Of a stretch of DNA of 64,000 nt, positions 8,169 to 16,346 are shown piece by piece. This DNA is from UBA2357 sp041916775. GTDB taxonomy: Bacteria; Pseudomonadota; Gammaproteobacteria; Burkholderiales; Rhodocyclaceae. The DNA lies in NCBI GenBank assembly GCA_041916775.1, contig JAYRYZ010000002.1, positions 178,431 through 242,430 on the forward strand. Reading direction: 5' to 3'. The notes beneath the pieces were generated by a model. It was not told the origin of the DNA. It searched no databases and saw nothing but the letters and a program-made list of their open reading frames with translations. The position numbers and the translations under genes were made by a program. How positions within the stretch are numbered: position 1 is the stretch's first letter; every line of letters starts with the position of its first letter.

Positions 8169-9152
8169 TCACTCGTCCTTGGGATCGCGTGATAGCAATC
8201 GTTCGACCGCGTCACGGGCGGTCAGGGTCGACGAGTGGAGCAGTGTGTTCAATGTTTCACAGATCGGCATCTCCACGCCATACCGTTCTGCGAGGCGGAC
8301 CGCCTCGCGCGTGGTAGGCACGCCTTCGGCCACATGGCCCAGATCATGGAGAATCTCGGCAAGTGTGCCGCCCTGCGCAAGGGCCAGGCCCACGCGCCGG
8401 TTGCGTGACAGGTCCCCGGTGCAGGTGAGGATGAGGTCGCCCATGCCGGCCAGTCCCATCAGCGTGTCGGCGCGTCCGCCCAGGGCAGTTGCGAGGCGGG
8501 CAATCTCGGCCAGTCCGCGAGTGATCAATGCCGCTCGTGCGTTGAGGCCGAAGCCCAGACCATCGGACACGCCCGCGGCGATGGCGATGACGTTTTTCAG
8601 GCCGCCGCCAATTTCTGCACCCACCACATCGGTGTTCGCATAGATACGTAGCAGCGGCTGGTGCAGCGCCTGAACCCAGTGGCGCGCGAAGTCGGCGTCC
8701 TGGGCTGCGAGTGTCACCGCCGTCGGCTGGCCCGTCGCGACCTCAGCGGCAAAGCTCGGGCCAGTCAGTACGCCGCATTCCTCTGTGGAGCCGAGTTCTT
8801 CCGCTACGATCTCGTGCGGCAGTCGGCCAGTGCCGGATTCCAGGCCCTTGCAAGCCCAGATCAGCGGGGTGCAGGGTGCGGTCCGGTGCAGGGTGCGGAC
8901 CGTCTCGCGCAGGCCTGCGAGCGGGGTGACGACCAGATGAAGGTCGGCGCGCGCAGCTTCGGCCATGGATGCGGTGAGATTCAGCGCGGCGGGCAGCGCC
9001 GCGCCGGGAAGATAGCGGTCGTTGCGCTGCGTGTTGCGCATCTCTGCGACCTGCTCCGCATCCCGGCTCCACAGCGTGACCCGATGCTGTCGCGAGAAGG
9101 CCAGTGCCAGCGCTGTTCCCCAGGCGCCGGCGCCGAATACCGAGATGCGCAT
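8169..9152 (-). CDS. gpsA: Glycerol-3-phosphate dehydrogenase [NAD(P)+]
   Basis: Reduces dihydroxyacetone phosphate to sn-glycerol 3-phosphate, the phospholipid backbone. The 327 residues begin with the Rossmann motif GAGAWGTALA (7-16). The catalytic lysine lies in GGGLKNVIAIAAG, with GLAGMGDLILTCTG and RNRRVG in the C-terminal domain. An upstream in-frame GTG/ATG overlap with the SH3 gene was rejected in favour of MRISVFGAG. It is the last gene of the arsR-yibN-grxC-secB-SH3-gpsA run; secB-gpsA adjacency is conserved in many proteobacteria. Confidence 0.96.
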   Translation of the reverse strand: MRISVFGAGAWGTALALAFSRQHRVTLWSRDAEQVAEMRNTQRNDRYLPGAALPAALNLTASMAEAARADLHLVVTPLAGLRETVRTLHRTAPCTPLIWACKGLESGTGRLPHEIVAEELGSTEECGVLTGPSFAAEVATGQPTAVTLAAQDADFARHWVQALHQPLLRIYANTDVVGAEIGGGLKNVIAIAAGVSDGLGFGLNARAALITRGLAEIARLATALGGRADTLMGLAGMGDLILTCTGDLSRNRRVGLALAQGGTLAEILHDLGHVAEGVPTTREAVRLAERYGVEMPICETLNTLLHSSTLTARDAVERLLSRDPKDE

Positions 9153-9157
9153 TCCCA

Positions 9158-9601
9158 CTACAAGCCCCACACGTCGGTGATGCGTATGTGGCCTGTCACG
9201 CCATCACGATGTGCGACCGGAACCCAGCCATTGGTTGGGGTGCCGCGCAGTTCCAGCACCACGTCGCGGGCCACCTCCAGCACGGGCGTAGCACCCGGTT
9301 CCGGACCTTGACGCACGCTTGCGCGGTCGCTCGAGACGAGCACGGTGCGGCGATCGCTGAGCGCCGCAGCCTCAATCCAGGTGATGGCGCCGCCCGCGTC
9401 GCGAACCTTGGCCCACTGGTCGGAGACGGAGATCAGCTCCACCGGGGTGTTGGCAGCGATGATGAAGAGGCGCTTGCCCTGGCTGGAGGGCGTGTCGTAC
9501 AGGATCGATGCCTTGGAAACGGAGCGGAAATCGATCGCGTGGGCAACAGGCAGCGCCAGCGTCAGCGCGGCCAGCAGCAGGAGTTGGCGAGCGGCGGACA
9601 T
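9158..9601 (-). CDS. Exported bacterial SH3-domain protein
   Basis: A 147-residue protein with a signal peptide (about 1-22, ending AHA) and two SH3-like repeats: the first contains ASILYDTPSSQGKRLFI and the second ASVRQGPEPGATPVLEV, each followed by a W-containing strand. Such SH3b domains usually bind peptidoglycan or other envelope ligands in the periplasm. It lies 5 bp upstream of gpsA and 5 bp downstream of secB, in the same operon. The exact role is unknown. Confidence 0.82.
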   Translation of the reverse strand: MSAARQLLLLAALTLALPVAHAIDFRSVSKASILYDTPSSQGKRLFIIAANTPVELISVSDQWAKVRDAGGAITWIEAAALSDRRTVLVSSDRASVRQGPEPGATPVLEVARDVVLELRGTPTNGWVPVAHRDGVTGHIRITDVWGL

Positions 9602-9606
9602 GATGC

Positions 9607-10068
9607 TTACTGGATGCTGATGTCGCTGCCCTGGCTGGCGGCCTGCTGCTTCTGCGCCTGGTACAGGGCCTCGAAATTCACCGGGGCGAGGATCACCGGT
9701 TGGAAGCCCGCGCGGGTTACGGCGTCCGAGACGGCCTCGCGCGCATAGGGGAAGAGGATGTTCGGGCAGCCGATCATCATCACCGGCTCGAGGTCGGACC
9801 CCGGGACGTTGCGAATCTGGAAAATGCCCGCCTGGGCGATCTCCACCATGAACAGGGTACGTTCATCCGGCAACTTGGCGCTGACATTGATCGTCAGGGT
9901 GACTTCGAAGATGCCGTCTTCGACTTGGGCGCCCTCGGTGCGAAGTTGCACGTTGACCTGAGGGTTCTCGCGCTCGAGGAAGATCTTCGGCGCGTTCGGA
10001 ACCTCGAGGGAGAGATCCTTCACATAGAGTTTTTCGATGGCGAATACGGGTTGTGCGTTCTCGGTCAT
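9607..10068 (-). CDS. secB: Protein-export chaperone SecB
   Basis: Tetrameric cytosolic chaperone that holds preproteins unfolded and hands them to SecA. The 153-residue protein has family stretches FAIEKLYVKDLSLEVPNAP, the conserved acidic/hydrophobic peptide-binding strands, and CPNILFPYAREAVSDAVTRAGF near the C-terminus. The ATG at 10068 follows AGGCAAGA; an upstream in-frame extension lacks homology. Grouping with grxC, yibN and gpsA is the classic proteobacterial arrangement. Confidence 0.96.
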   Translation of the reverse strand: MTENAQPVFAIEKLYVKDLSLEVPNAPKIFLERENPQVNVQLRTEGAQVEDGIFEVTLTINVSAKLPDERTLFMVEIAQAGIFQIRNVPGSDLEPVMMIGCPNILFPYAREAVSDAVTRAGFQPVILAPVNFEALYQAQKQQAASQGSDISIQ

Positions 10069-10149
10069 GATCTTGCCTGGTGGATTAATGAATGAAGCTC
10101 GGAAGGTGTGAGCGGTTCGAATGGATTTATAGCGGCGGAGGCCAGTCAA

Positions 10150-10422
10150 TCAGGGGTTCAGCAAGGGCACGAGGCCACCCGCGTCGTCCAGGGCATGCAG
10201 GTCGTCGCAGCCGCCCACGTGAGTCTCGCCGATGAAGATCTGCGGCACGGTCCTGCGACCCGTGATGCGCATCATCTCCTCGCGTCGCGCGGGGTCGAGG
10301 TCGACGCGGATCTTCTCGAGTTGCGTCACGCCACGCGCCAACAGCAGGGCCTCGGCACGAATGCAGTAGGGGCAGGTGGCGGTGGCGTACATGCGCACAC
10401 GCGGTGTGGTGGCAGTGCTCAT
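10150..10422 (-). CDS. grxC: Glutaredoxin 3
   Basis: Small thiol oxidoreductase of 90 residues that reduces disulfides with glutathione. The dithiol active site is C17-P-Y-C20, the glutathione-binding segment is TVPQIFI, and GGCDDLHAL is the conserved GG-D motif. The ATG at 10422 overlaps the end of the rhodanese gene by 4 bp, so translation is coupled. Confidence 0.95.
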   Translation of the reverse strand: MSTATTPRVRMYATATCPYCIRAEALLLARGVTQLEKIRVDLDPARREEMMRITGRRTVPQIFIGETHVGGCDDLHALDDAGGLVPLLNP

Positions 10423-10841
10423 TTGCCCTTCTTCTTGCGGCTGAGCGGTTGGCCGGCCTTTTCCCACTCGAAGATGCCGCCACGCAGGTTATAGAGTTTC
10501 TCGAAGCCCGCCTTGCGCATCGCGCCGATCGCGCTCGCCGAACGGCTGCCGCTGGCGCAGCAGACGATCACGGGCTTCTGCTTGTATTTTTCCAACTCGC
10601 CCATCCGCCGGCTGAGGTCGGATAGGGCGAGATGGCGAGCGTTGGGGATATGGCCTGCCTCGAATTCGCCCTGGTCGCGCACATCGATGACGACCGCGTC
10701 CTCGCGGTTCATCAGCAGTGTCGCTTCCACTGCCGAGAGCATGCTCTTGTCGCTGCCCGAGCGAATCAGGTCGATCAATAGAAAGGTGCCGGTGACGGCC
10801 GCGAGTGCCGCCCAATACCAGTTTTGCTGGAGAAAATCCAC
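10419..10841 (-). CDS. yibN: Membrane-anchored rhodanese-like protein (YibN type)
   Basis: A 140-residue protein with one N-terminal membrane helix (about residues 8-25) and a rhodanese domain (about 32-130). The active loop reads C94-C95-A-S-G-S-R100, a CX4R cradle with C95 as the likely sulfur carrier. The tail is lysine-rich (SRKKKGK). Probably handles sulfane sulfur at the inner membrane. It overlaps grxC by 4 bp, an order conserved as yibN-grxC-secB-gpsA. Confidence 0.9.
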   Translation of the reverse strand: MDFLQQNWYWAALAAVTGTFLLIDLIRSGSDKSMLSAVEATLLMNREDAVVIDVRDQGEFEAGHIPNARHLALSDLSRRMGELEKYKQKPVIVCCASGSRSASAIGAMRKAGFEKLYNLRGGIFEWEKAGQPLSRKKKGK

Positions 10842-10889
10842 GCATCCTGCTCCGTGTTGATTGTGAATGAATGGCCTGGCGTCGCCGAT

Positions 10890-11222
10890 TCAGTGCCGCG
10901 CGCCAGGCGCGATGCCGCAGAACATCTCGCGCATCAGCACGATCAGTTGCAGCGTGCGCTGGTCGCACACCCGGTAATACACCCGATTGGCATCCTTGCG
11001 GGTCTGCAGGATACCTTTGTCACGAAGGATCGCGAGATGCTGGGAGATATTGCTCTGGGATGTGCCGACTGCCTCCACGATGTCCTGCACGCACACTTCA
11101 CTGTCACCCAACACACACAGGATCTTCAACCGCAGCGGATGGGCGATGGATTTCAGAGCCCTTGCCGCGGTTTCAATATGTTCGTGCTTGTCGATGAGGT
11201 CGATAATGGCAGTTTTGTCCAC
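10890..11222 (-). CDS. ArsR-family regulator, possibly a thiol/persulfide sensor
   Basis: A winged-helix ArsR-type repressor of 110 residues, read from the GTG at 11222; the helix-turn-helix spans SQSNISQHLAILRDKGIL. Cysteines are C36, C44, C86 and C102. The metal motif ELCVCD of classic ArsR is absent (SEVCVQD instead). C36 (LKILCVL) and C102 (MREMFCG) are 66 residues apart, the same spacing as the redox cysteines of the sulfide sensors BigR/SqrR. The gene sits 48 bp upstream of the rhodanese gene on the same strand. Reactive-sulfur sensing is an inference. The start codon is uncertain: the frame is open for 45 more codons upstream. Confidence 0.82.
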   Translation of the reverse strand: MDKTAIIDLIDKHEHIETAARALKSIAHPLRLKILCVLGDSEVCVQDIVEAVGTSQSNISQHLAILRDKGILQTRKDANRVYYRVCDQRTLQLIVLMREMFCGIAPGARH

Positions 11223-11377
11223 GTTGCGAGGCCAGTGGGTGAAGACAAGAGGAGTAGTATAAAATATCGCGGCTCTCGCGAGCGGCTCTTTCGCTCTTTC
11301 ACCTGAATTAGGCGTGTCGTTCGGCCTGATGGGTGGCCCGAGTACCCTTCTCACCACACTCTTCAGCAGCGTTACTC

Positions 11378-12130
11378 ATGTACAAGATCGTTCTTCTGCG
11401 CCACGGCGAATCCACCTGGAACCAGGAAAACCGCTTCACCGGCTGGACCGATGTCGACCTCACCGAGCGTGGTGTCGAGGAGGCTCATGTGGCTGGCAAG
11501 CTGCTGAGGAGCAAGGGCTTTGCGTTCGACAAGGCCTTCAGTTCCGTGCTCAAGCGGGCGAACAAGACGTTGAACATCGTGCTGGAGGAGCTCGACGCTC
11601 TTTGGCTGCCAGTTTCCCGCTCCTGGCGGCTGAACGAACGCTCGTACGGTGCGCTGCAAGGCCTGAACAAGTCCGAGACGGCCGCCAAGTTCGGTGACGA
11701 GCAGGTTCTGTTGTGGCGCCGTTCCTACGATGTGCCGCCGCCGGCGCTCGAGGAGGGCGATCCGCGCCTCACGCTGGACGACCCCCGTTACGCAGATCTG
11801 CCGCATGCGAGCTACCCCCGCACCGAGTGCCTCAAGGATACCGTCGCGCGTTTCGTGCCCTACTGGGAGACGGTGATCGTCCCGGAGATCCTCGCTGGCA
11901 AGCGTATCCTCATCGCTGCGCACGGCAACAGTTTGCGCGCGCTCATCAAGTACCTGGACGGCATGTCCGACAGCGACATCGTCGGGCTCAACATCCCGAC
12001 GGCACAGCCTCTCGTGTACGAGCTGGATGAGAACCTGCGGCCGATCCGCAACTATTACCTCGCCGACGAGGAGACGATCCGCGCCGCCGCGGCGGCGGTG
12101 GCCAGCCAGGCGTCGAAGGCCAAGGTCTGA
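11378..12130 (+). CDS. gpmA: 2,3-bisphosphoglycerate-dependent phosphoglycerate mutase
   Basis: Interconverts 3- and 2-phosphoglycerate in glycolysis and gluconeogenesis. It has exactly 250 residues, the length of E. coli GpmA. The phosphorylated histidine is H9 in RHGES, with NRFTGWTDVDLTERG following, RSWRLNERSYGALQG in the middle and the second catalytic histidine in IAAHGNSLRAL. The ATG at 11378 was chosen on homology. Divergent from the ArsR gene; first of a plus-strand run into envC and ctpA. Confidence 0.97.
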   Translation: MYKIVLLRHGESTWNQENRFTGWTDVDLTERGVEEAHVAGKLLRSKGFAFDKAFSSVLKRANKTLNIVLEELDALWLPVSRSWRLNERSYGALQGLNKSETAAKFGDEQVLLWRRSYDVPPPALEEGDPRLTLDDPRYADLPHASYPRTECLKDTVARFVPYWETVIVPEILAGKRILIAAHGNSLRALIKYLDGMSDSDIVGLNIPTAQPLVYELDENLRPIRNYYLADEETIRAAAAAVASQASKAKV

Positions 12131-12166
12131 GCGGATGCTGGCAAGGCGAGGGCGCGCGGATCGGTC

Positions 12167-13543
12167 ATGAGCCCCACCGCAAGTCCCGGCCGTTGGCGTC
12201 GCGGGCTGGCCGTACTGTGCCTCTGCCTGCCCGCACTGGCGTGGTCGGACGAGTCGGCTGACCGTCAAGCGGATCTCGAAGCACTCAAGCGACGCATCGA
12301 GCTCCTTGAAAAGAGCGTCGAGGGCATCGAGACGAACCGGGCTGCCGCCGAGAGGCGCAGGGTGGAGGCCGAGCGGGCGGTTTCCGCGACGCGGCGGCGT
12401 CTGCGTGACTTGAACGCCCAACTCGCCGCCGTCGAGCAGGAACTTGCAGGGATCGAGCGCGAGCGAGATGCGGTCGGCCTCAGCGTCGCAGCACGCCAGG
12501 AAGAACTGGCGCAATGGCTGCGGCGACATTACATCCACCGTGGGAGCGAGGTAGCGCCGATTCTCGCCGCGCGCGATCCAAATCAGGTCGCACGCGATCT
12601 GCACTATGTCGAACGTCTGGGGCGGGCGCGACTCGAACTCATTGCCTCCCTTCAGGCTGATCTGGCGCAGCAAGCGCGGCTGGCGGCCGACGCTGAGGCC
12701 CGACGCACGTCACTGACCCGCATCCGGACGACCCAGCAGGCAGAGTCTGCCAAGCTTGAGCGCATGCTTGCGGAACGAACGCGCGTCGTCGCCGGTCTGA
12801 AGGCGGAGTTGGTCAGGCAGCGTGACGAGATCGACGGTCTGCGCGAGGACGAGGAGCAACTCGGCAAGGTGCTGGCCGCGCTTGCGCGGCAGAAGGCCGA
12901 GCGCGAGGCGGCAAGAAAGGCCGCGGAGGAGCGCAGGCGCGCCGAGGAGGCCGCGCGCCGCGCCGAAATCGCGAGGCGAGCGGCTGAGGCGGAGCGCATC
13001 GCGCGAGAGCAGCGTGCCGCGGAGGCTCCGCCATCGGCCAAGGTCGAAGAGCCGTCTCGCGCAAGCGAGAGTCGCGCCGAGTCCGCCCGGGAGCCGGTTG
13101 TCGGCGCGGTCACCCGTATTCCGGATGCGTCACCGACCGGGTTGAGCTTCGCTCAGATGCAGGGGCGAATGCGTTTCCCCGTGCGCGGCGAACTGATCGG
13201 GCGTTTCGGTGCGCCGCGGGCGGAGGGGGGGACGCGCTGGCGTGGCGTATTCATCCGCGCCGAAAGTGGTGCAGAGGTCGTCGCTGTGGCGGGGGGCGAG
13301 GTGGTGTTCGCCGATTGGCTGAGAGGCTACGGGAACCTCATCATCGTCGATCACGGTGGCGACTACATGACGATCTACGGACACAACGACGCATTGCTGG
13401 CTGACGTCGGAGAGAATGTGACCGCGGGGCGTGCGCTCGCGAGTGTCGGCGCGAGCGGGAGTGTGCAGGAATCGGGTTTATACTTTGAAATCAGGCACCG
13501 AGGGCAGCCGGTCGATCCGCTGAAGTGGGTTCGGCTCGACTAG
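12167..13543 (+). CDS. envC: EnvC-like murein hydrolase activator
   Basis: Periplasmic protein of 458 residues with a signal peptide (to about residue 27), a long coiled coil (about 30-290, heptads rich in Glu/Arg/Ala) and a C-terminal LytM/M23 domain (about 335-455). The metallopeptidase metal ligands are missing: the HxGxD position reads RWRGVFI, and the final HxH position reads LYFEIRH. Degenerate LytM with coiled coil is the EnvC plan, where the protein activates cell-division amidases rather than cutting peptidoglycan itself. It lies 36 bp after gpmA and 46 bp before ctpA. Confidence 0.92.
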   Translation: MSPTASPGRWRRGLAVLCLCLPALAWSDESADRQADLEALKRRIELLEKSVEGIETNRAAAERRRVEAERAVSATRRRLRDLNAQLAAVEQELAGIERERDAVGLSVAARQEELAQWLRRHYIHRGSEVAPILAARDPNQVARDLHYVERLGRARLELIASLQADLAQQARLAADAEARRTSLTRIRTTQQAESAKLERMLAERTRVVAGLKAELVRQRDEIDGLREDEEQLGKVLAALARQKAEREAARKAAEERRRAEEAARRAEIARRAAEAERIAREQRAAEAPPSAKVEEPSRASESRAESAREPVVGAVTRIPDASPTGLSFAQMQGRMRFPVRGELIGRFGAPRAEGGTRWRGVFIRAESGAEVVAVAGGEVVFADWLRGYGNLIIVDHGGDYMTIYGHNDALLADVGENVTAGRALASVGASGSVQESGLYFEIRHRGQPVDPLKWVRLD

Positions 13544-13589
13544 TTTTACCCGGTGTCACGTCGGCAGTGCGCCATTTCGTGGAGTTGTC

Positions 13590-14987
13590 ATGCGCAACAA
13601 GCTTCAGAAAACAGGGTTGGTGATGACCGGGTTGTTCGCCGGCATCCTGATCAGTCTCAATTTCTCGGCCATTGCGGACAGAGCTGCGCCACCGTCCTTG
13701 CCGGTCGAGGAACTGCGCGCCTTTGCCGATGTGTTCAATGCGATCAAGCAGGGCTATGTCGAGCCGGTCGAGGATCGCAAGCTCATCAACCATGCCATCA
13801 GCGGTATGTTGAATGGACTGGATCCCCACTCGGCCTACCTTGACGCGGACGCATTCAAGGAGCTTCAGGAGGGAACGCAGGGCGAATTCGGCGGGTTGGG
13901 TATCGAGGTCGGCATGGAAGACGGCTTCGTCAAGGTCGTCTCGCCAATCGAGGATACCCCTGCCTTCCGGGCCGGAGTACAGGCTGGCGACCTGATCGTC
14001 AAGCTCGATGAGACGCCGGTGAAGGGCATGAATCTCTCCGACGCCGTGAAGATGATGCGCGGCAAGCCGAACACCTCGATTACGCTGACGATCATGCGCA
14101 AGGGCGAAAACGCGCCCATCGTCGTCGAGATCACCCGCGAGGTCATCAAGGTTCAGAGCGTCAAGTCCAAGCTCATCGAGCCCGGCTACGGTTACATCCG
14201 TGTGGCGCAGTTCCAGGAGGGTACGGCCAGCTCGGTGGTCGAACATCTTGGCAAGCTCGTGGCCAAGGGACCGCTGACCGGCTTGGTACTTGATCTGCGC
14301 AATGATCCGGGTGGTCTGTTGCATGGCGCAATCGGCGTGTCCGCCGCGTTCCTGCCCGAAGGCAAACTGGTGGTGTCCACGGACGGGCGCACGCCTGACG
14401 CGCGACGCGAGTACCGGGTCGATCCCGAGGATTACCTGCGCGGCCGTGGACGTGACTACCTCCGCAATCTCCCGCCGGTGGCGCGCGAGGTGCCGATGGT
14501 TGTTCTGGTGAATGGCGGCTCGGCCTCCGCGAGCGAGATCGTGGCGGGGGCGTTGCAGGACCACAAGCGCGCCACCATCCTGGGTACGCAGACCTTCGGC
14601 AAGGGGTCGGTACAGACCATCCTGCCGCTCTCCGCGACGTCGGCGATCAAGCTGACGACGGCGCGCTACTTCACCCCCAGCGGGCGCTCAATACAGGCGA
14701 AGGGTATCGAGCCTGACTACATCGTGGAGGAGACCGAGAACGGTTCAGCGAAGCGTGTCCGCGAGGCGGACCTGCTCGGCCACCTCGAGGGCGCGGACGA
14801 AGCCAGGCAGAAGGCCGAGCGCGATGCGGCTTCAAAGGCTGCGGGCAAGGAAGCCGCTCAGGACGATGAGGATACGCCGAGCGGTCCGCGTTTCGAGATG
14901 GGCGGAGCCGACGATCATCAGTTGCAGCAGGCCTTGCGTCTTCTCAGGGGCGAGCAGATCGTCCAGAATGTCGCGGAGAAGAGCTGA
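13590..14987 (+). CDS. ctpA: C-terminal processing peptidase (S41), PDZ-containing
   Basis: Periplasmic serine protease of 465 residues. An N-terminal export/anchor segment (7-28) precedes a PDZ domain (about 95-175) and the tail-specific protease domain. S313 in GGSASASEI and K338 in TFGKGSVQ form the Ser-Lys dyad, 25 residues apart as in CtpB. A charged, low-complexity tail (about 405-435) precedes a short conserved end. CtpA proteases trim or degrade envelope proteins, including peptidoglycan hydrolases. Adjacent to envC, a common pairing. Confidence 0.95.
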   Translation: MRNKLQKTGLVMTGLFAGILISLNFSAIADRAAPPSLPVEELRAFADVFNAIKQGYVEPVEDRKLINHAISGMLNGLDPHSAYLDADAFKELQEGTQGEFGGLGIEVGMEDGFVKVVSPIEDTPAFRAGVQAGDLIVKLDETPVKGMNLSDAVKMMRGKPNTSITLTIMRKGENAPIVVEITREVIKVQSVKSKLIEPGYGYIRVAQFQEGTASSVVEHLGKLVAKGPLTGLVLDLRNDPGGLLHGAIGVSAAFLPEGKLVVSTDGRTPDARREYRVDPEDYLRGRGRDYLRNLPPVAREVPMVVLVNGGSASASEIVAGALQDHKRATILGTQTFGKGSVQTILPLSATSAIKLTTARYFTPSGRSIQAKGIEPDYIVEETENGSAKRVREADLLGHLEGADEARQKAERDAASKAAGKEAAQDDEDTPSGPRFEMGGADDHQLQQALRLLRGEQIVQNVAEKS

Positions 14988-15001
14988 TCGAGGGCGCTGC
15001 C

Positions 15002-15451
15002 ATGCGTCGGGAAACTGCATACAAGCTTGCGGGGCGTAAGCACGAGCATCCTGTCATGGGGGCGGGGCTGGTCAAGGAGCGTGAAATCAGCTTCGCGGCT
15101 TTCCCCCCGGATCAGACCCCTCAGGCCTACCAGTCCCTGCGCATGGTCAAGGGCCTGCAGGTGCGTGAGGGCGACAAGCCCCGGCAACTGATCGTGCGCT
15201 ACTCAGTGCTCGATCATTGTCTCGAGGACGTGGAGTCGGCATTGGTCGATGCAGGATTCCACCTCTCCAGCGGGCTCTACGCGAAGCTCACGCGCGCGCT
15301 CATCTATTTCTGTGAGGAGACGCAACGCCACAATCTGCTCTCTCCCGAGCGACTGATCAAGAAATCCAACGAGGTTTACGTGAAGGTGTACGACTATCAC
15401 CCGCACGGGGATCACGACGATACTCCGCCGGACTTGCGTGATTACAAGTAG
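15002..15451 (+). CDS. Conserved small protein of unknown function
   Basis: A 149-residue cytosolic protein I cannot assign. It has no signal peptide or membrane segment. Residues about 60-115 (QLIVRYSVLDHCLEDVESAL, then AGFHLSSGLYAKLTRALIYF) read like a beta-alpha-beta ferredoxin fold resembling HMA-type small domains but without the CxxC metal motif. The C-terminus is rich in His and Asp (YHPHGDHDDTPPD), a possible metal-binding tail. It begins 14 bp after ctpA and 75 bp before moeB/thiF on the same strand, so is likely cotranscribed. Confidence 0.75.
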   Translation: MRRETAYKLAGRKHEHPVMGAGLVKEREISFAAFPPDQTPQAYQSLRMVKGLQVREGDKPRQLIVRYSVLDHCLEDVESALVDAGFHLSSGLYAKLTRALIYFCEETQRHNLLSPERLIKKSNEVYVKVYDYHPHGDHDDTPPDLRDYK

Positions 15452-15526
15452 CCTTGCCGATCGATCCCGTCGCCGTGTCGTCACGACCGGCTGGCATGCG
15501 CACCTTGGAGAACGGATTCCCCACAT

Positions 15527-16282
15527 ATGAACGACGACCAGCTGTTGCGCTACAGCCGCCATATCCTGTTGCCTGAAATCGATGTCGAGGGGCAGGAGGC
15601 CTTGCTCTCGTCGCGCATGCTCATCGTCGGTGCGGGTGGGCTGGGCTCCCCCGCCGCGATGTATCTGGCAGCGGCAGGTGTCGGCACGCTGGTACTGTGC
15701 GATGGCGACACGGTGGATCTCACGAATCTGCAGCGGCAGATCCTGCATTCGGCAGAAAGTGTCGGAGTGAGCAAGGTCGAGTCGGGTCGTCAGACGCTGG
15801 CGCGACTCAATCCGATGGCGTGTGTCGAGACGATTGCTGCGCGACTGGAAGGCGCGCGTCTGGAGGCTGAGGTGCAGCGGGCGGACGTTGTGCTCGATTG
15901 CTCGGACAATTTTGCGACCCGCCATGCGATCAATCGCGCCTGCGTCAAGTTCCGCAAGCCGCTCGTGTCGGGAGCCGCCATCCGGTTTGATGGTCAGGTG
16001 TCGGTATTCGACATGCGCAAGGCCGAGAGCCCCTGTTACCACTGTCTGTTTCCCGAGGCACAGTCGGTCGAGGAGGTTCGCTGCGCGACGATGGGCGTAT
16101 TCGCTCCGCTGACCGGCATCATCGGCGCGACCCAGGCGGCGGAGGCGCTGAAACTCGTGGTCGGCTGCGGACGCTCGCTGGAAGGGCGACTGCTGCTCCT
16201 GGACGGGCTCGAAATGGAGTGGCGTAGCATCGCACTCGCGCGCGACCCCGACTGTGCAGTCTGCGCCGAAATCCGCTCCTGA
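15527..16282 (+). CDS. moeB: MoeB/ThiF-family adenylyltransferase (E1-like)
   Basis: Activates the C-terminus of a ubiquitin-fold sulfur carrier (MoaD or ThiS) by adenylation. The 251-residue protein has the nucleotide motif GAGGLGSP near residue 36, the catalytic arginine region DLTNLQRQILH, two zinc CxxC pairs (CYHC and CAVC) and the conserved cysteine in EEVRCATMGVFAPLTG. Sequence alone does not separate MoeB from ThiF; no moaD, moaE or thiS gene is adjacent. Converges with ribD. Confidence 0.9.
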   Translation: MNDDQLLRYSRHILLPEIDVEGQEALLSSRMLIVGAGGLGSPAAMYLAAAGVGTLVLCDGDTVDLTNLQRQILHSAESVGVSKVESGRQTLARLNPMACVETIAARLEGARLEAEVQRADVVLDCSDNFATRHAINRACVKFRKPLVSGAAIRFDGQVSVFDMRKAESPCYHCLFPEAQSVEEVRCATMGVFAPLTGIIGATQAAEALKLVVGCGRSLEGRLLLLDGLEMEWRSIALARDPDCAVCAEIRS

Positions 16283-16346
16283 ATCCTTCGTGAGTCTGAG
16301 CGCCCGAACGGACACATTGCCGCTCCGTCTCGGCCTCTTGATCCAG

